From contig CAVYYX010000006.1 of assembly GCA_963772825.1 (NCBI GenBank), forward strand, positions 62,001 through 126,000: a DNA stretch of 64,000 bases, given 5' to 3'. A program made the translations under genes and the position numbers. Below the pieces are notes generated by a model. The model ran no database searches and was not told where the DNA came from. It saw only the letters and a list, made by a program, of their open reading frames with translations. Every line of letters begins with the position of its first letter. The stretch's first letter is position 1. This document shows positions 1-9,292 of the stretch, piece after piece. This DNA is from Desertimonas sp963772825 (GTDB lineage Bacteria > Actinomycetota > Acidimicrobiia > Acidimicrobiales > Ilumatobacteraceae).

Positions 1-2
1 AC

Positions 3-1007
3 CGGGTGCGTCAGCAAGTCGACAACGGCATCGACGTCGTCACGGACGGGGAGATGAGCAAGGTCAGCTTCCTCGGCTACGTCAAGGACCGCCTCGGCGG
101 ATTCGAACCCGATCTCGACGACATGCGCATGGCCCCGTCGTGGCAGAAGGAGGTCGACGACTTCCCCGAGTACTACGCCGACTACTTCAAGAAGTACTCG
201 GCGACGATCACCCCGCTGCGCCGGATCATCTGCAAGGGACCGATCAGCTACATCGGTCAGCAACTGCTGCAGACCGACATCGCCAACCTCCGGGCCGCTG
301 TCGCCGGCTATGACGTCGCCGACGTGTTCATGCCGTCCACCGGTCCGAGTGGTTTCGGTCGCAACGAGTACTACGGCACGCACGAGGAGTATCTCGCCGC
401 CGTCGCCGAGGCGATGCGCGAGGAGTACCTGGCGATCGTCGCCGCCGGGTTCGTGTTGCAGGTCGACGACCCGTTCCTCATCGACATGCTCAGCGATCCG
501 ACGATGGACGAGGGCGAACGGGAGAAGGCGGCGTGGGTCCACGTCGAGGCGCTCAACCACGCCCTGCGCGGGATCCCGACCGAGCAGATCCGCCACCACA
601 CGTGCTACGGCCTGAACCATGGCCCGCGGATGAACGACATCCCGCTGCTCAAGGCGGTGCCGTTCATGCTCGCCATCAACGCCGGGGCGAACAGCTTCGA
701 GGTGGCCAATCCCCGCCACTACCACGAGTGGCGGATCTGGGAGGACATCGCGCTGCCCGAGGGCCGCATCCTGATGCCCGGCCTGCTCGGCCACGCCACG
801 AACTACGTCGAGCATCCCGAGCTGATCGCCGACTACCTGGTCAAGTACGCCGGCATCGTCGGCCGCGAGAACGTCATCGCCAGCGCCGACTGCGGCTTCT
901 CGTCACGGGCGAGCTACGCCCCCGAGGTCCACCCGACGGTGGTCTGGCCGAAGTTCCGCGCCCTCGCCGACGGCGCCGCCCTCGCCACCACCCAGCTCTG
1001 GCCCTGA
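3..1007 (+). CDS. MetE-like cobalamin-independent methionine synthase II family protein (5' partial)
   Basis: Resembles the C-terminal catalytic barrel of cobalamin-independent methionine synthase, a zinc enzyme that moves a methyl group from a methylated folate to a thiol. The frame is open at the left edge and already reads family sequence (GIDVVTDGEMSK) within 20 residues, so the true start lies upstream. Family zinc ligands are visible: HHTC near residue 198 and ADCGFSS near residue 297. Stand-alone proteins of this size often have unknown donor and acceptor, so methionine synthesis itself is not established. The gene ends just before a perfect hairpin (1015-1062) and faces the ROK gene. 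Confidence 0.8.
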   Translation, partial: RVRQQVDNGIDVVTDGEMSKVSFLGYVKDRLGGFEPDLDDMRMAPSWQKEVDDFPEYYADYFKKYSATITPLRRIICKGPISYIGQQLLQTDIANLRAAVAGYDVADVFMPSTGPSGFGRNEYYGTHEEYLAAVAEAMREEYLAIVAAGFVLQVDDPFLIDMLSDPTMDEGEREKAAWVHVEALNHALRGIPTEQIRHHTCYGLNHGPRMNDIPLLKAVPFMLAINAGANSFEVANPRHYHEWRIWEDIALPEGRILMPGLLGHATNYVEHPELIADYLVKYAGIVGRENVIASADCGFSSRASYAPEVHPTVVWPKFRALADGAALATTQLWP

Positions 1008-1014
1008 ACTCACG

Positions 1015-1062
1015 ACCGATGGGTGTTTAGGGGACCGTTCCGTCCCCTAAACACCCATCGGT
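1015..1062 (-). repeat. Repeat family A, copy 1 (48-bp hairpin)
   Basis: Perfect 21-bp inverted arms around a 6-base loop (CGTTCC). Each arm reads ACCGATGGGTGTT, two variable bases, then GGGGAC. The same unit recurs at 48773-48820 and 61102-61149. Here it fills the gap between two convergent genes, so it may work as a two-way terminator, but the sequence conservation goes beyond what a terminator needs. Confidence 0.9.
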
Positions 1063-1065
1063 GGC

Positions 1066-2281
1066 TCAGGTCGGCGCGACCTGGATCGGGTCGTCGACGA
1101 TCGCCGACAGGGCGAGCTCGGCGGCACCCAGCAGCGGGGCATCGATGCCCAGCGCGGTCGGAACGATCTTGACCATCGAGCCCGGCGCGGCGAGCGCTCT
1201 GCTGCGCACGCCGTCCTCCAGCTGCCCGTGCATCAGCGGGTGGAGGCGCGCGTAGATCCCGCCGAGGACGACGACCTCTGGGTTGAACAGGTTGATCAAA
1301 TCGGCGATTCCCAGGCCCAGCCATCTGCCCACTGACTCGATCGCGTGGCGGTCCTGCTGCTCTCCGGCCGCGGCTCGGGCGATGACCAGATCGACCGACG
1401 TTCGACCGCCGGCGCCGGTGGCCAGTCCGGCATGGCGCAACAGCGCACCTTCGCCGGCCTCGGTCTCCCAGCAGCCGATCGCTCCGCATGCGCAGCGCAC
1501 GCCGGCCGGATTGACCAGCGTGTGGCCGGCCTCGCCGGCGTAGCCGGCGGCACCCAGCCCGGGGTTCGCCACCAAGGATGACGCCGACGCCGATGCCGAC
1601 CTCTCCGGAGACGAACAAGAGATTGTCGACACCGGACGCCACGCCGCGGCGATGTTCGGCGAGAGCTCCGAGGTCGGCCTCGTTGGCGACCGAGACCGTG
1701 GTGTCGCGGCCAAGGCGTCGAGCGAGCATCGCTCCGAGGGGCACATCGCGCCAGCCGAGGTTGGGGGCCAGGTGGACGAATCCGTCAGCACGCCTCGTGA
1801 GACCGACGACGGCGACGCCGACTCCTGCGAAGTGGTGGCCGGCGGGCACGGACGCGATCAGCGGTTCGGCCAGCTTGATGGCGTCCTCGACGGTCTCGTC
1901 CGGAGAGAATCGACCACGCTGACGATCGATGCGGACGTGGTTGAAGACATGGGCGCCGAGGCCCACGGTCGCCACGGCGATCGAGTCGACCGCCAACTCG
2001 ATGGCGAGGACGACGGCGCCCTCGGCGCGGGCAGCGACGAGCGGTGACGGACGGCCTGGGCCGTCGGCCCGCAGGGCGCGGTGTTCGACGACGAGACCAC
2101 GTGTCGACAGGTCCCCGACGAGATCTGCGATCGTCGAGCGGTTCAGTCCGGTGCGGGCGGCGAGCTGCGAGCGCGACGTCGGTCCGGACAGATGGATGTG
2201 ACCGAGGAGCACGCTGAGATTGCGTCGGCGCAGTTGCTCAGCGCTGGCGCCGGCCGACGAGACGCCCGGTCGAGTACCCAT
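1066..2281 (-). CDS. ROK-family transcriptional regulator, apparent frameshift
   Basis: A winged-helix N-terminus (about residues 12-70, TSRSQLAARTGLNRSTIADL) joined to a sugar-kinase-like ROK domain; such proteins are usually sugar-responsive repressors. The first frame runs to GVGVILGGEP, and the family sequence continues in the next frame as AAGYAGEAGHTLVNP. That second part carries the ROK zinc motif CACGAIGCWE and continues to the stop at 1066. The break is at the four-G run 1561-1564: removing one base restores a single protein of about 405 residues. It follows the aldose epimerase on the same strand, which suggests control of galactose or hexose use. Either a sequencing indel or an inactive gene. 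Confidence 0.8.
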
Positions 2282-2382
2282 TCCAGCTCCCGCTCGGCGA
2301 TTGTTGCCCGCTGGACGATATCCCGCAACGCTCCGGTCGCCGCCTGGCCCGGCGACCGGAGCGCAAGTTGTTCGGGGCTAGC

Positions 2383-3633
2383 TCACCGCGTCGAGAAGGC
2401 GTAGATCGTGGTGGTTGCGTAGTCCTCGCCGGGCAACAGCACGGTCGAGGGGAAGTCGGGCTGGTTCGGCGAATCGGGGTAGTGCTGCGTCTCCAGGGCG
2501 AAGCCGTCGCCCTGGCGGTACACCTGGCCGCTCTCGCCGACCACCGTTCCGTCGAGGAAGTTCCCCGAGTAGAACTGGATGCCCGGCTCCGTCGTCGACA
2601 CCGTCAGCACTCGACCGCTCGCCGGGTCGTACGCCTCGGCGGCGACGATCATCGACGCGTCGTCGGGGCTCGGGCGGTCGAGCACGAAGTTGTGGTCGTA
2701 GCCCTGGCCGATCAGCAGCTGCTCGTCGGAGCCGTCACGAATGCGTTCGCCGATGGCGTGCGGTTGCGTGAAGTCGAACGCCGTTCCCGCGACCGGGGCG
2801 ATCTCGCCGGTCGGGATCAGCGTCGGGTCGACGGGCGTGTAGTTGGACGCGTTGATCTGCAGCTCGTGGTCGTAGGTGCTACCGGCTCCTTCACCGGAGA
2901 GGTTCCAATAGGCGTGGTTGGTGAGGTTGACCACGGTCGGGGCGTCGGTGGTCGCGTGGTAGTCGATGCGGATCTCGTCGTCGTCGGTCAGCGTGTAGGT
3001 GACCTCGACCGCCAACGCGCCTGGATATCCCTCCTCGCCGTCCGGACTGGTCCTGCTCAGCTGCAGACCGACGCCGTCGCCGTCGGTCACCTCGCTGGCG
3101 TCCCAGACGACCTTGTCGAAGCCCAACTCTCCGCCGTGCAGCGTGTTCTCACCGTTGTTCAGGGCGAGGCGGTACATCTCTCCGTCAAGGGTGAACGTGC
3201 CGCGAGCGATGCGGTTGGCATAGCGACCGGTGATGTTGCCGAAGTACGGGTGGCCGTCGAGGTAGCCCTCGAGGTCGCTCTGGTTCAGCGTGACGTTGGC
3301 CAAGTTGCCGTCACGATCGGGAACGCTGATCGACTGGAGGATGCCTCCGTACGTCATGATCTTGACTTCCATGCCGTTGGCATTCGTCAGCGTGTACAGC
3401 TCGACGGCTTCGCCGTCGGCCGTCTCACCGAAGGGTTCTGAGGTGATCCCCGCTCCCGCTGGCGCCGAGCCCTCAGGCGGCGTCGACCCTTCGGCCGGTG
3501 CAGTGTCGGGAGGGACGGTGGTCGCGACGGCGCTCGTCGCTCCGGCGACCAGCATCGTCAACCCGACCGCCCCGGCGACACCTTTGCGGACCCTCCACGT
3601 CGATGACTTCGATCGGAACTCGGCTCTGGCCAT
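2383..3633 (-). CDS. galM: Secreted aldose 1-epimerase (galactose mutarotase)
   Basis: Interconverts alpha and beta anomers of hexoses. An N-terminal signal segment (about residues 15-38, hydrophobic then ATSAVATTV) and a Pro/Thr/Ser-rich linker precede the catalytic domain, so the enzyme is exported, unlike the usual cytoplasmic GalM. Family motifs are clear: GNITGRYANRIARG, NNGENTLHGG, the catalytic-His segment NLTNHAYWNL and the catalytic-Glu segment ETQHYPDSPNQ. At 416 residues, the excess over the usual ~350 is the signal and linker. The start is supported by a G-rich ribosome site (GGGGGC) just upstream. It lies directly upstream of the ROK regulator. Confidence 0.9.
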   Translation of the reverse strand: MARAEFRSKSSTWRVRKGVAGAVGLTMLVAGATSAVATTVPPDTAPAEGSTPPEGSAPAGAGITSEPFGETADGEAVELYTLTNANGMEVKIMTYGGILQSISVPDRDGNLANVTLNQSDLEGYLDGHPYFGNITGRYANRIARGTFTLDGEMYRLALNNGENTLHGGELGFDKVVWDASEVTDGDGVGLQLSRTSPDGEEGYPGALAVEVTYTLTDDDEIRIDYHATTDAPTVVNLTNHAYWNLSGEGAGSTYDHELQINASNYTPVDPTLIPTGEIAPVAGTAFDFTQPHAIGERIRDGSDEQLLIGQGYDHNFVLDRPSPDDASMIVAAEAYDPASGRVLTVSTTEPGIQFYSGNFLDGTVVGESGQVYRQGDGFALETQHYPDSPNQPDFPSTVLLPGEDYATTTIYAFSTR

Positions 3634-3775
3634 GGGCTGCCCCCTTCGGATTCGAGCGATTTGTCGATCTTTCCAACAAATCTCGGTCGGTGCGATTTCA
3701 CACCAGCTCGATTTAACACCCGTGAGTCAAGCCCCTACTGATAGAGACCGAAATGAGGACACTTCGACAAATCCT

Positions 3776-5431
3776 TCAGGCCGTACGGCCGTCGAGGTAG
3801 ACGACGCCCTTGGTGCCGTCGACCGTGATCGTTTGGCCGGTCTTGATCACCGTCGTGCCGATGTTCGAGCCGACGACCGCCGGAACGCCGTATTCGCGGG
3901 CGACGATCGCGCTGTGCGACAGCACGCCGCCCACGTCGGAGACGACCGCCCCGGCGATCGAGAACAACGGCACCCACGGGGGCAGCGTCATCTCACACAC
4001 CATCACCTCGCCCTCCTCGAGGTCGTCGATCGCCTGGGACAGCGACCGACAGACGCGGGCCGTGCCGGTGTACGCGCCCGGCGAACCGGCGACCGCTCTG
4101 AGCACGTTGGGGTCGGTGTTCTCCTCCGGCGGCACCATGCCGAGGAGGCGGAACACGAGGGCGTCCATGAACGGGTCTGGAATCTCCGGCGGCGGGGGCA
4201 GCGTGCCGAGCTCGGTCGGCGGACTCACGGCGCACGCTCGCTGGAAGCTCGCCTGCCGCTCGGCGACGATCTGCCGGTGATCGCCGCCGTTGGTCAGAGC
4301 GTCGACGACCTCGTCTCGGTAGAGGAAATGGACGTCGGGGGCTGCGTCGATCACGCCCTTGGCGACGAGGCGGTCGCCGACGGCGAGTACGAAACGGCGG
4401 AACACGCTGATGTACAGCTGGTCGATGTAGAAGGCGTGGTCCTCGGTGAGCGGGAAGCTGTACTGCGCCGCCTCGTACAGCTCGTCGAACTTCGCGAGTG
4501 TTTCGGGATCGTCGACGAGCTTCGCCCGCAGATCGGCGAGCAGCTGCTGGCGAGTGGCGACGTTGCGCTGGTACTGGTGCTCCGGGTCCTCGCTCTCGTC
4601 GAGGTCGATCATCGCCTTGATGCTGGCCAGGGGGATCGACGGGTCCTCGCGCCATGGCACGTCGGCGAGGTCGTAGACGGCGTCGCTGCGCCACCCGAAC
4701 TCGAACAGGAACTCGTCGAGCTGGCGGCGGAAGTCGCGGCCCTCCTCGGTCGCGTCGAGGCCGGCGAGCAGGTCGTCGCCCTCCGTGGACTCGAACAGCG
4801 ACCTGAGCTCCGGGCTGGCAGCCGCCGCCCGGCTCAGCGCCCACAGGCCACGGGCCGCGTCGACCGATCGGGTGTGGTATCCCTGCAGGGTTCGGTACGA
4901 CTCGGTCGGCTCGTCGGGCTGCACCACCTTGTCGTAGAGGTCGCAGAACGCGCTGCTCGACAGCAACACGAAGTTGATGTGCCCGTGGATCCACCACTGG
5001 TCGCGCATCAGTTGGGTCAGCTCGTCGAGCTTGGCCACGAGGTCGGCATCGCTGAGCACCGACCAGTCGGCCGTCTTCAGCGGGACGTTCTGGGCGATGA
5101 CGGCCGGCTTCCACTCCTCTTCCCACGTCTTGCCGATCAGCGGCACCTTGGCGGCCAGCTTGTCGTGGTACGTCACCATTCGCCGCTGGATCTCGGCCTC
5201 GTCCGGAATCGGATGGAAGGCGACGTAAAAGAAGTGGTTGACCTCCTTCGTCGACACCATGATCGGGCAGTCGTACTCCGCCTGGGCCTTGGTGAAGCCC
5301 TCCGCCAACGTGCGCACGACGAGGTCGAACGACAGCGGCGTGATCGGGCGCGGTGCGTGCATCTTGTCGAGCGCCCAGTAGCCCTCGATCTCGTCCGCTG
5401 CCGGAAACACGACTTGATCCGTCGTCGTCAC
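3776..5431 (-). CDS. PEP-utilising enzyme mobile-domain protein without an ATP-grasp partner
   Basis: A 551-residue protein whose last ~100 residues form the swivelling phosphohistidine domain of PEP synthase, PPDK and rifampicin phosphotransferase. The catalytic segment GGVLSHSAIVAREYGVPAVVG holds the phosphorylatable His at about residue 506. The first 450 residues are helical and acidic, with no glycine-rich nucleotide-binding (ATP-grasp) motif that I can see. It therefore resembles the middle and C-terminal parts of Rif phosphotransferase-like proteins, and a phosphoryl-transfer reaction is inferred only from the His domain. It stands alone, divergent from the metallo-hydrolase gene. Confidence 0.75.
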   Translation of the reverse strand: MTTTDQVVFPAADEIEGYWALDKMHAPRPITPLSFDLVVRTLAEGFTKAQAEYDCPIMVSTKEVNHFFYVAFHPIPDEAEIQRRMVTYHDKLAAKVPLIGKTWEEEWKPAVIAQNVPLKTADWSVLSDADLVAKLDELTQLMRDQWWIHGHINFVLLSSSAFCDLYDKVVQPDEPTESYRTLQGYHTRSVDAARGLWALSRAAAASPELRSLFESTEGDDLLAGLDATEEGRDFRRQLDEFLFEFGWRSDAVYDLADVPWREDPSIPLASIKAMIDLDESEDPEHQYQRNVATRQQLLADLRAKLVDDPETLAKFDELYEAAQYSFPLTEDHAFYIDQLYISVFRRFVLAVGDRLVAKGVIDAAPDVHFLYRDEVVDALTNGGDHRQIVAERQASFQRACAVSPPTELGTLPPPPEIPDPFMDALVFRLLGMVPPEENTDPNVLRAVAGSPGAYTGTARVCRSLSQAIDDLEEGEVMVCEMTLPPWVPLFSIAGAVVSDVGGVLSHSAIVAREYGVPAVVGSNIGTTVIKTGQTITVDGTKGVVYLDGRTA

Positions 5432-5545
5432 GTTGATCCCCCTGTTCCGATGACCATGATCCGTCCCGCAGCGCTCGCCGCGACGGGGTCGCCACGGCGA
5501 ACGTTACCAACCCGGCCCGACACGTCAGGTTCCCTGACGCGGCGG

Positions 5546-5551
5546 TAGCTT
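5546..5551 (+). promoter_or_regulatory. Candidate -10 box (TAGCTT) for leaderless transcript
   Basis: TAGCTT lies 9 bases before the ATG at 5561 and no ribosome-binding site lies between, which fits a leaderless mRNA. Confidence 0.5.
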
Positions 5552-5560
5552 CGCTGAGCC

Positions 5561-6592
5561 ATGACTCAGGTTCGGGATGGCCGCCCGCCGCTCCGCACGG
5601 ACGCGGGAACCAGACTGGTCCTGCTCGGCACCGGAGGTGGGTCCGCTCCCAAAGTCCGGCGCTGCGGAACGGCCAACGCCGTCGTCGTCGGCGACGCCGT
5701 CTACCTCATCGACGCCGGTGAGGGCGTGCACCGTCAGCTGTGGCGGGCTGGGCTCACCGTCAACGACCGGTTCGCCCCCGACCGTCCGCTGTTGCGGGCG
5801 ATCTTCGTCACCCATCTCCACGCCGACCACATCATGGACCTCGCCAATCTCGTGCAGGGCAGCTGGCCGTCCCATCTCATCGATGTCTACGGGCCGGCTC
5901 CGGCAGTGGATGACGCAGCGACGCCGGGGACCCGCGCGATGGTCGAGCACCTGTGGCGAGCGTTCGCCTACAACGTCAGCCTCCGAGTCGCCGCCGAGGG
6001 CCGGGCCGACGTCGTCGACTCGCTACGCGTTCACGAGATCGGCGTCCGGCGCGACGGCCACTCGCCGGACATCGACCTCGGCGTGACGGGCGATGGCAGC
6101 TCGGCGCACGCCGCGGCCCCGGACATGGAGCCCGTCGAGATCTACGCGCAGGACGACCACGGGGTGCGCGTGACGGCGACCCTCGTGCAGCACGCTCCGG
6201 TGTTCCCCGCCTTCGGGTTCCGCATCGACACGCCCCACGGTTCCGTAGCGTTCTCCGGCGACACCGGGCGGTGCGACAACGTCGCCCGACTGGCAGCCGA
6301 CGCCGACGTCCTCGTCCACGAGGTCATCGACGTCGATCGGCTCGCCCTACGACTGTCGGGCCAGCCCAACGCGGCTTCGGTGGTCAACCATCTGCGCGCC
6401 GCCCACTCCTCACCGGAACAGGTCGGCGAGATCGCCAAGCGGGCCGGCGTCAGAAGACTCGTCCTGTCCCACCTCGTACCCGGCGACGGCGACCCGAGCG
6501 ACGAGGAGTGGGAGGCCCGGGTGCGCCCGTACTTCGACGGCGACGTCGTGTGCGGCGTCGATCTCGACGAGTTCGCCCTCGACGCGAGTTGA
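5561..6592 (+). CDS. MBL-fold metal-dependent hydrolase (RNase Z/arylsulfatase-like)
   Basis: A 343-residue metallo-beta-lactamase-fold enzyme with two-metal ligands in the RNase Z order: THLHADH (residues 84-90), a later His in LVQHAP (about 211), SGDTG (232-236), AHSSP (281-285) and LSH (302-304). The opening LLGTGGGSAPKVRRCG is also typical of the RNase Z/arylsulfatase branch. The exosite arm needed for tRNA 3' processing is not obvious, so a small-molecule ester or sulfate hydrolase is as likely as tRNase Z. The ATG start is supported by a TAGCTT box 9 bases upstream. Confidence 0.8.
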   Translation: MTQVRDGRPPLRTDAGTRLVLLGTGGGSAPKVRRCGTANAVVVGDAVYLIDAGEGVHRQLWRAGLTVNDRFAPDRPLLRAIFVTHLHADHIMDLANLVQGSWPSHLIDVYGPAPAVDDAATPGTRAMVEHLWRAFAYNVSLRVAAEGRADVVDSLRVHEIGVRRDGHSPDIDLGVTGDGSSAHAAAPDMEPVEIYAQDDHGVRVTATLVQHAPVFPAFGFRIDTPHGSVAFSGDTGRCDNVARLAADADVLVHEVIDVDRLALRLSGQPNAASVVNHLRAAHSSPEQVGEIAKRAGVRRLVLSHLVPGDGDPSDEEWEARVRPYFDGDVVCGVDLDEFALDAS

Positions 6593-6645
6593 CCGGCTAG
6601 TTTCGCCGTTGGTCGTCGGCGGATCTGCGACCGGAGGGGAGTCGG

Positions 6646-8316
6646 ATGACCACCGTGGTTGAGCACGTCGCCGCGTCGACGCGCTCGTTCACTGCCGTCT
6701 TCCGCAATCCGGCGCTGCGGCGGATCAACCTGGCGCTCGCCGCGTCGGTGATCGGTGACTGGGCCTACTCCGTGGCTGTCGCCGTGTGGGTGTTCCGGGA
6801 GCACGGCGCTGCTGCGCTGGGTTTCTTCGGGGTCGCCAGATACGTCACGATGGCGGTGCTCGGTCCGCTGATGGCGACGTTTGCGGATCGCTTCCCCAAG
6901 CGACTCGTGATGGTCCTCTCCGACATCGCCCGGGCCATGTCCGTCGTCGCCGGAGCTGTCGTCATCGCCACCGACGGGCCGGCGGTGCTCGTCTACGCCC
7001 TCGGGCTGCTCACCTCGATCTTCTCGCTCGCCTTCCGTCCAGCACAGTCGGCCTTGCTGCCGCGCCTGGCGACGGAGCCGCAGCAGCTGACCAGCGCCAA
7101 CGTCGTGTCCTCGACGATCGAGAGCCTCGGGTTCTTCGTCGGACCGGCGATCGCCGGATTCCTGTTGGCCATCGCCGACGTCGAGGTGGTCTACCTCGTC
7201 AACGCCGCCTCGTTCGTCGTGTCTGCCCTGTTGCTCAGCCGTCTCGTCGAACCACCAGCCGCCGCGGCGGCCGCGGCTGACGATGAGCAGGGCGACGACG
7301 ACTCAGGTGGTGGTCTGTTCCGCGACGCGGCGGCCGGATTCGCCGTGATCCGGCGCAACCGCAATCTGCTCCTGGTCAGCGGCCTGATGGCCGCCCAGAC
7401 GGTGGTCGCCGGGGCCTCGCTCGTCTACGAGGTGAGCATCGCCTTGGACCTCTTGGAGATGGGGGAGTCAGGCCTCGGTCTGCTCGACGCCGTGCTCGGC
7501 ATCGGAGGCATCCTCGGAGGATTCGTGGTGCTCGTGCTCGCCCGCCGTGGGCGGTTGGCCAGCGACTTCGGCATCGGTGTGATCCTGTGGGCCGCGCCAC
7601 TGCTGCTGATCGCGGCCGTTCCGTCGCTCGGCACGACGCTCGTGGCGATGTTCCTGATCGGGCTTGCCAACTCGATGGTCGACGTCAACGCCTACACGAT
7701 CGTCCAACGCGTCGCCCCGCCCGAGGTGATGGGCCGGGTCTTCGGAGCCTTGGAGAGCCTGCTCACCGTCGGGATGGCGCTCGGCGCGCTCGTGATGCCG
7801 CTGCTGATCGAACTCGTCGGTCTGCGCACGGGTTTGGTGATCGTCGGCGGGACGGTGACCCTTATCGGCCTCGCCGGTTTCGCCGGGCTGCGGCGGATCG
7901 ACGAGACCGCTCTGGCTCCCGCCGGTCTGGCGCTCGTCCGCGGCGTTCCGCTGCTCGCTGTGTTGCCGCCACCGGTGCAAGAACGCCTGGCGCACGTGCT
8001 CGTGCCGTCCACCGTTCCCGCTGGTGAGGTCGTGTTCCGCGAGGGCGACCGGGGCGACCGGTTCTGGATCATCGAGCGCGGCGATGCGATCGTCAGCATC
8101 GACGGCGAGGCCGTGCGCCAGCTCCGAGCCGGCGACTCGTTCGGAGAGATCGCCCTGCTGCGCGACGTCCCGCGCACCGCCACCATCCAGGCTGGCGACG
8201 GGGACCTCGTGCTCCAGGGCCTCGATCGCGACGAGTTCCTACCCGCCGTCACCGGCCACGGTGAGGCTTCCGAGGTCGCCGACGCCGTCGTCGAGCGGTG
8301 GCTGGCTCTCGGCTGA
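6646..8316 (+). CDS. MFS transporter fused to a C-terminal cyclic-nucleotide-binding domain
   Basis: Residues 1-415 are a 12-helix major facilitator transporter of the MFS_3/enterobactin-exporter-like type (VIGDWAYSVAVAVWVFRE, then ADRFPKR after the second helix). An acidic alanine-rich loop (about 203-225) connects the two six-helix halves. Residues ~425-550 form a cNMP-binding domain with the phosphate-binding-cassette signature FGEIALLRDVPRTAT (about 498). The fusion implies that a cyclic nucleotide or similar effector gates transport. GGAGGGGAG precedes the ATG. It ends 182 bp from a convergent Crp-type regulator that carries the same sensory fold. Confidence 0.85.
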   Translation: MTTVVEHVAASTRSFTAVFRNPALRRINLALAASVIGDWAYSVAVAVWVFREHGAAALGFFGVARYVTMAVLGPLMATFADRFPKRLVMVLSDIARAMSVVAGAVVIATDGPAVLVYALGLLTSIFSLAFRPAQSALLPRLATEPQQLTSANVVSSTIESLGFFVGPAIAGFLLAIADVEVVYLVNAASFVVSALLLSRLVEPPAAAAAAADDEQGDDDSGGGLFRDAAAGFAVIRRNRNLLLVSGLMAAQTVVAGASLVYEVSIALDLLEMGESGLGLLDAVLGIGGILGGFVVLVLARRGRLASDFGIGVILWAAPLLLIAAVPSLGTTLVAMFLIGLANSMVDVNAYTIVQRVAPPEVMGRVFGALESLLTVGMALGALVMPLLIELVGLRTGLVIVGGTVTLIGLAGFAGLRRIDETALAPAGLALVRGVPLLAVLPPPVQERLAHVLVPSTVPAGEVVFREGDRGDRFWIIERGDAIVSIDGEAVRQLRAGDSFGEIALLRDVPRTATIQAGDGDLVLQGLDRDEFLPAVTGHGEASEVADAVVERWLALG

Positions 8317-8498
8317 GAGTTGTCTGCGTCGGCGAACACGACCGTCGTGCACGCTGACACCGATCAGCGTCGGCCGACCGCGTCCTGAGCAGCCGGCGCC
8401 GCCGCGGCAGTCTCGGCGGCGGCGCGGTCGAGCAGCGGCCGGCAGCCGAGCCCCGTGGCGATCGACGTACTCTGGAGAGTCCACCCGCCGGGAGGTGA

Positions 8499-9140
8499 TC
8501 AGCTCGGCGGAAGCTGCTCGACATCGTGGACGACGATCTGACCGCGGCTCACGCCGACGATGCCGGCGGTCACGAGCGGTTGCAGGGCGCGGTTCGCTGT
8601 CGGTCGAGTCGTTCCGGCCAGCGACGCCAGCTCCTCCTGGGTGATCGGCAGTCGCGACGTCGCGCCGTCTCGAAAGATGCCGGCGATCCGCCGGAGCTGT
8701 TTGAGCACGCGCTGCTCGGCCGGCATCGTGTGGGCGTCGACGAGCTGGTCGGAGAGTCGGCGCACCTGCCCGGCGAGCAACTCGACGAGCACCCATGCCA
8801 TCGCCGGGTACCGGCGGCGCAACTCGTCGAACGCCGGCCGCCGGAGCATCATCGTCTCGACATTGCCGATCGCCACCGCGGCCGCCGATCGCCGAGCGTC
8901 ATGAACAAGGCTCTGCTCGCCGAAGCTGGCTCCCGGGCCGAGCACGTCGACGGTGACCAGGTCGCCCCGGAGGTTGGCGACGCGGATCGCCACGTGACCC
9001 TTGTCGACGAGATGCATGCTGTCGCCCGGATCGCCCTGATGGAACAACGTGTCGCCGGACCGGTAGCGCCGGCGCACGGCCATTCGCAACACCTCCCGCC
9101 GCTGCTCGGCATCGAGCGTGCGCAAGAGGTCCCACTCCAT
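8499..9140 (-). CDS. Crp/Fnr-family transcriptional regulator
   Basis: A 213-residue regulator: N-terminal cNMP-binding fold (FGEQSLVHDARRSAAAVA around residues 80-97) and a C-terminal winged helix (ITQEELASLAGTTRPTANRAL around 165-185). The start MEWDLLRTLDAEQ at 9140 is where homology begins; the frame stays open further upstream, but that part is non-family sequence. The phosphate-binding Arg-Thr/Ser pair is altered (ARRSAA), so the ligand may not be cAMP. It is divergent from the DTEGH-repeat peptide across a 152-bp gap that holds a candidate dyad operator. Confidence 0.85.
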   Translation of the reverse strand: MEWDLLRTLDAEQRREVLRMAVRRRYRSGDTLFHQGDPGDSMHLVDKGHVAIRVANLRGDLVTVDVLGPGASFGEQSLVHDARRSAAAVAIGNVETMMLRRPAFDELRRRYPAMAWVLVELLAGQVRRLSDQLVDAHTMPAEQRVLKQLRRIAGIFRDGATSRLPITQEELASLAGTTRPTANRALQPLVTAGIVGVSRGQIVVHDVEQLPPS

Positions 9141-9194
9141 CGAGCAAGTCTGACCGAAAGCGCCTCCGACACGGTGCCCCCGTGTGCGCGCCGA

Positions 9195-9211
9195 TACACA
9201 GCAAACGTGTA
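9195..9211. promoter_or_regulatory. Candidate operator TACAC-N7-GTGTA between Crp gene and DTEGH peptide gene
   Basis: An inverted repeat TACAC (9195-9199) and GTGTA (9207-9211), extended imperfectly on both sides, lies in the divergent intergenic region 55 bases from the regulator start and 82 bases from the peptide start. Symmetry and position fit a Crp-type site controlling both genes; this is inference. Confidence 0.4.
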
Positions 9212-9292
9212 CCGGCGAACTGCACCGGCGGGCCGGTGGGCAGACAATGACCACAGCGGTCGCATCAGCGGCCACGACGAGGGGAGCAGACG

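Noticed and set aside
1561..1564. Programmed ribosomal frameshifting in the ROK gene
   Set aside because: No slippery heptamer or downstream structure that I can argue for, and many unrelated genes here show the same kind of break.
3290..5548. A 752-codon open frame on the plus strand opposite the PEP-mobile-domain gene
   Set aside because: Composition is Arg/Val/Asp-rich shadow sequence with no family motif; the minus strand carries a clear His-domain protein.
8317..8498. Possible small gene between the MFS and Crp genes
   Set aside because: Only short frames without ribosome sites; read as non-coding spacer.
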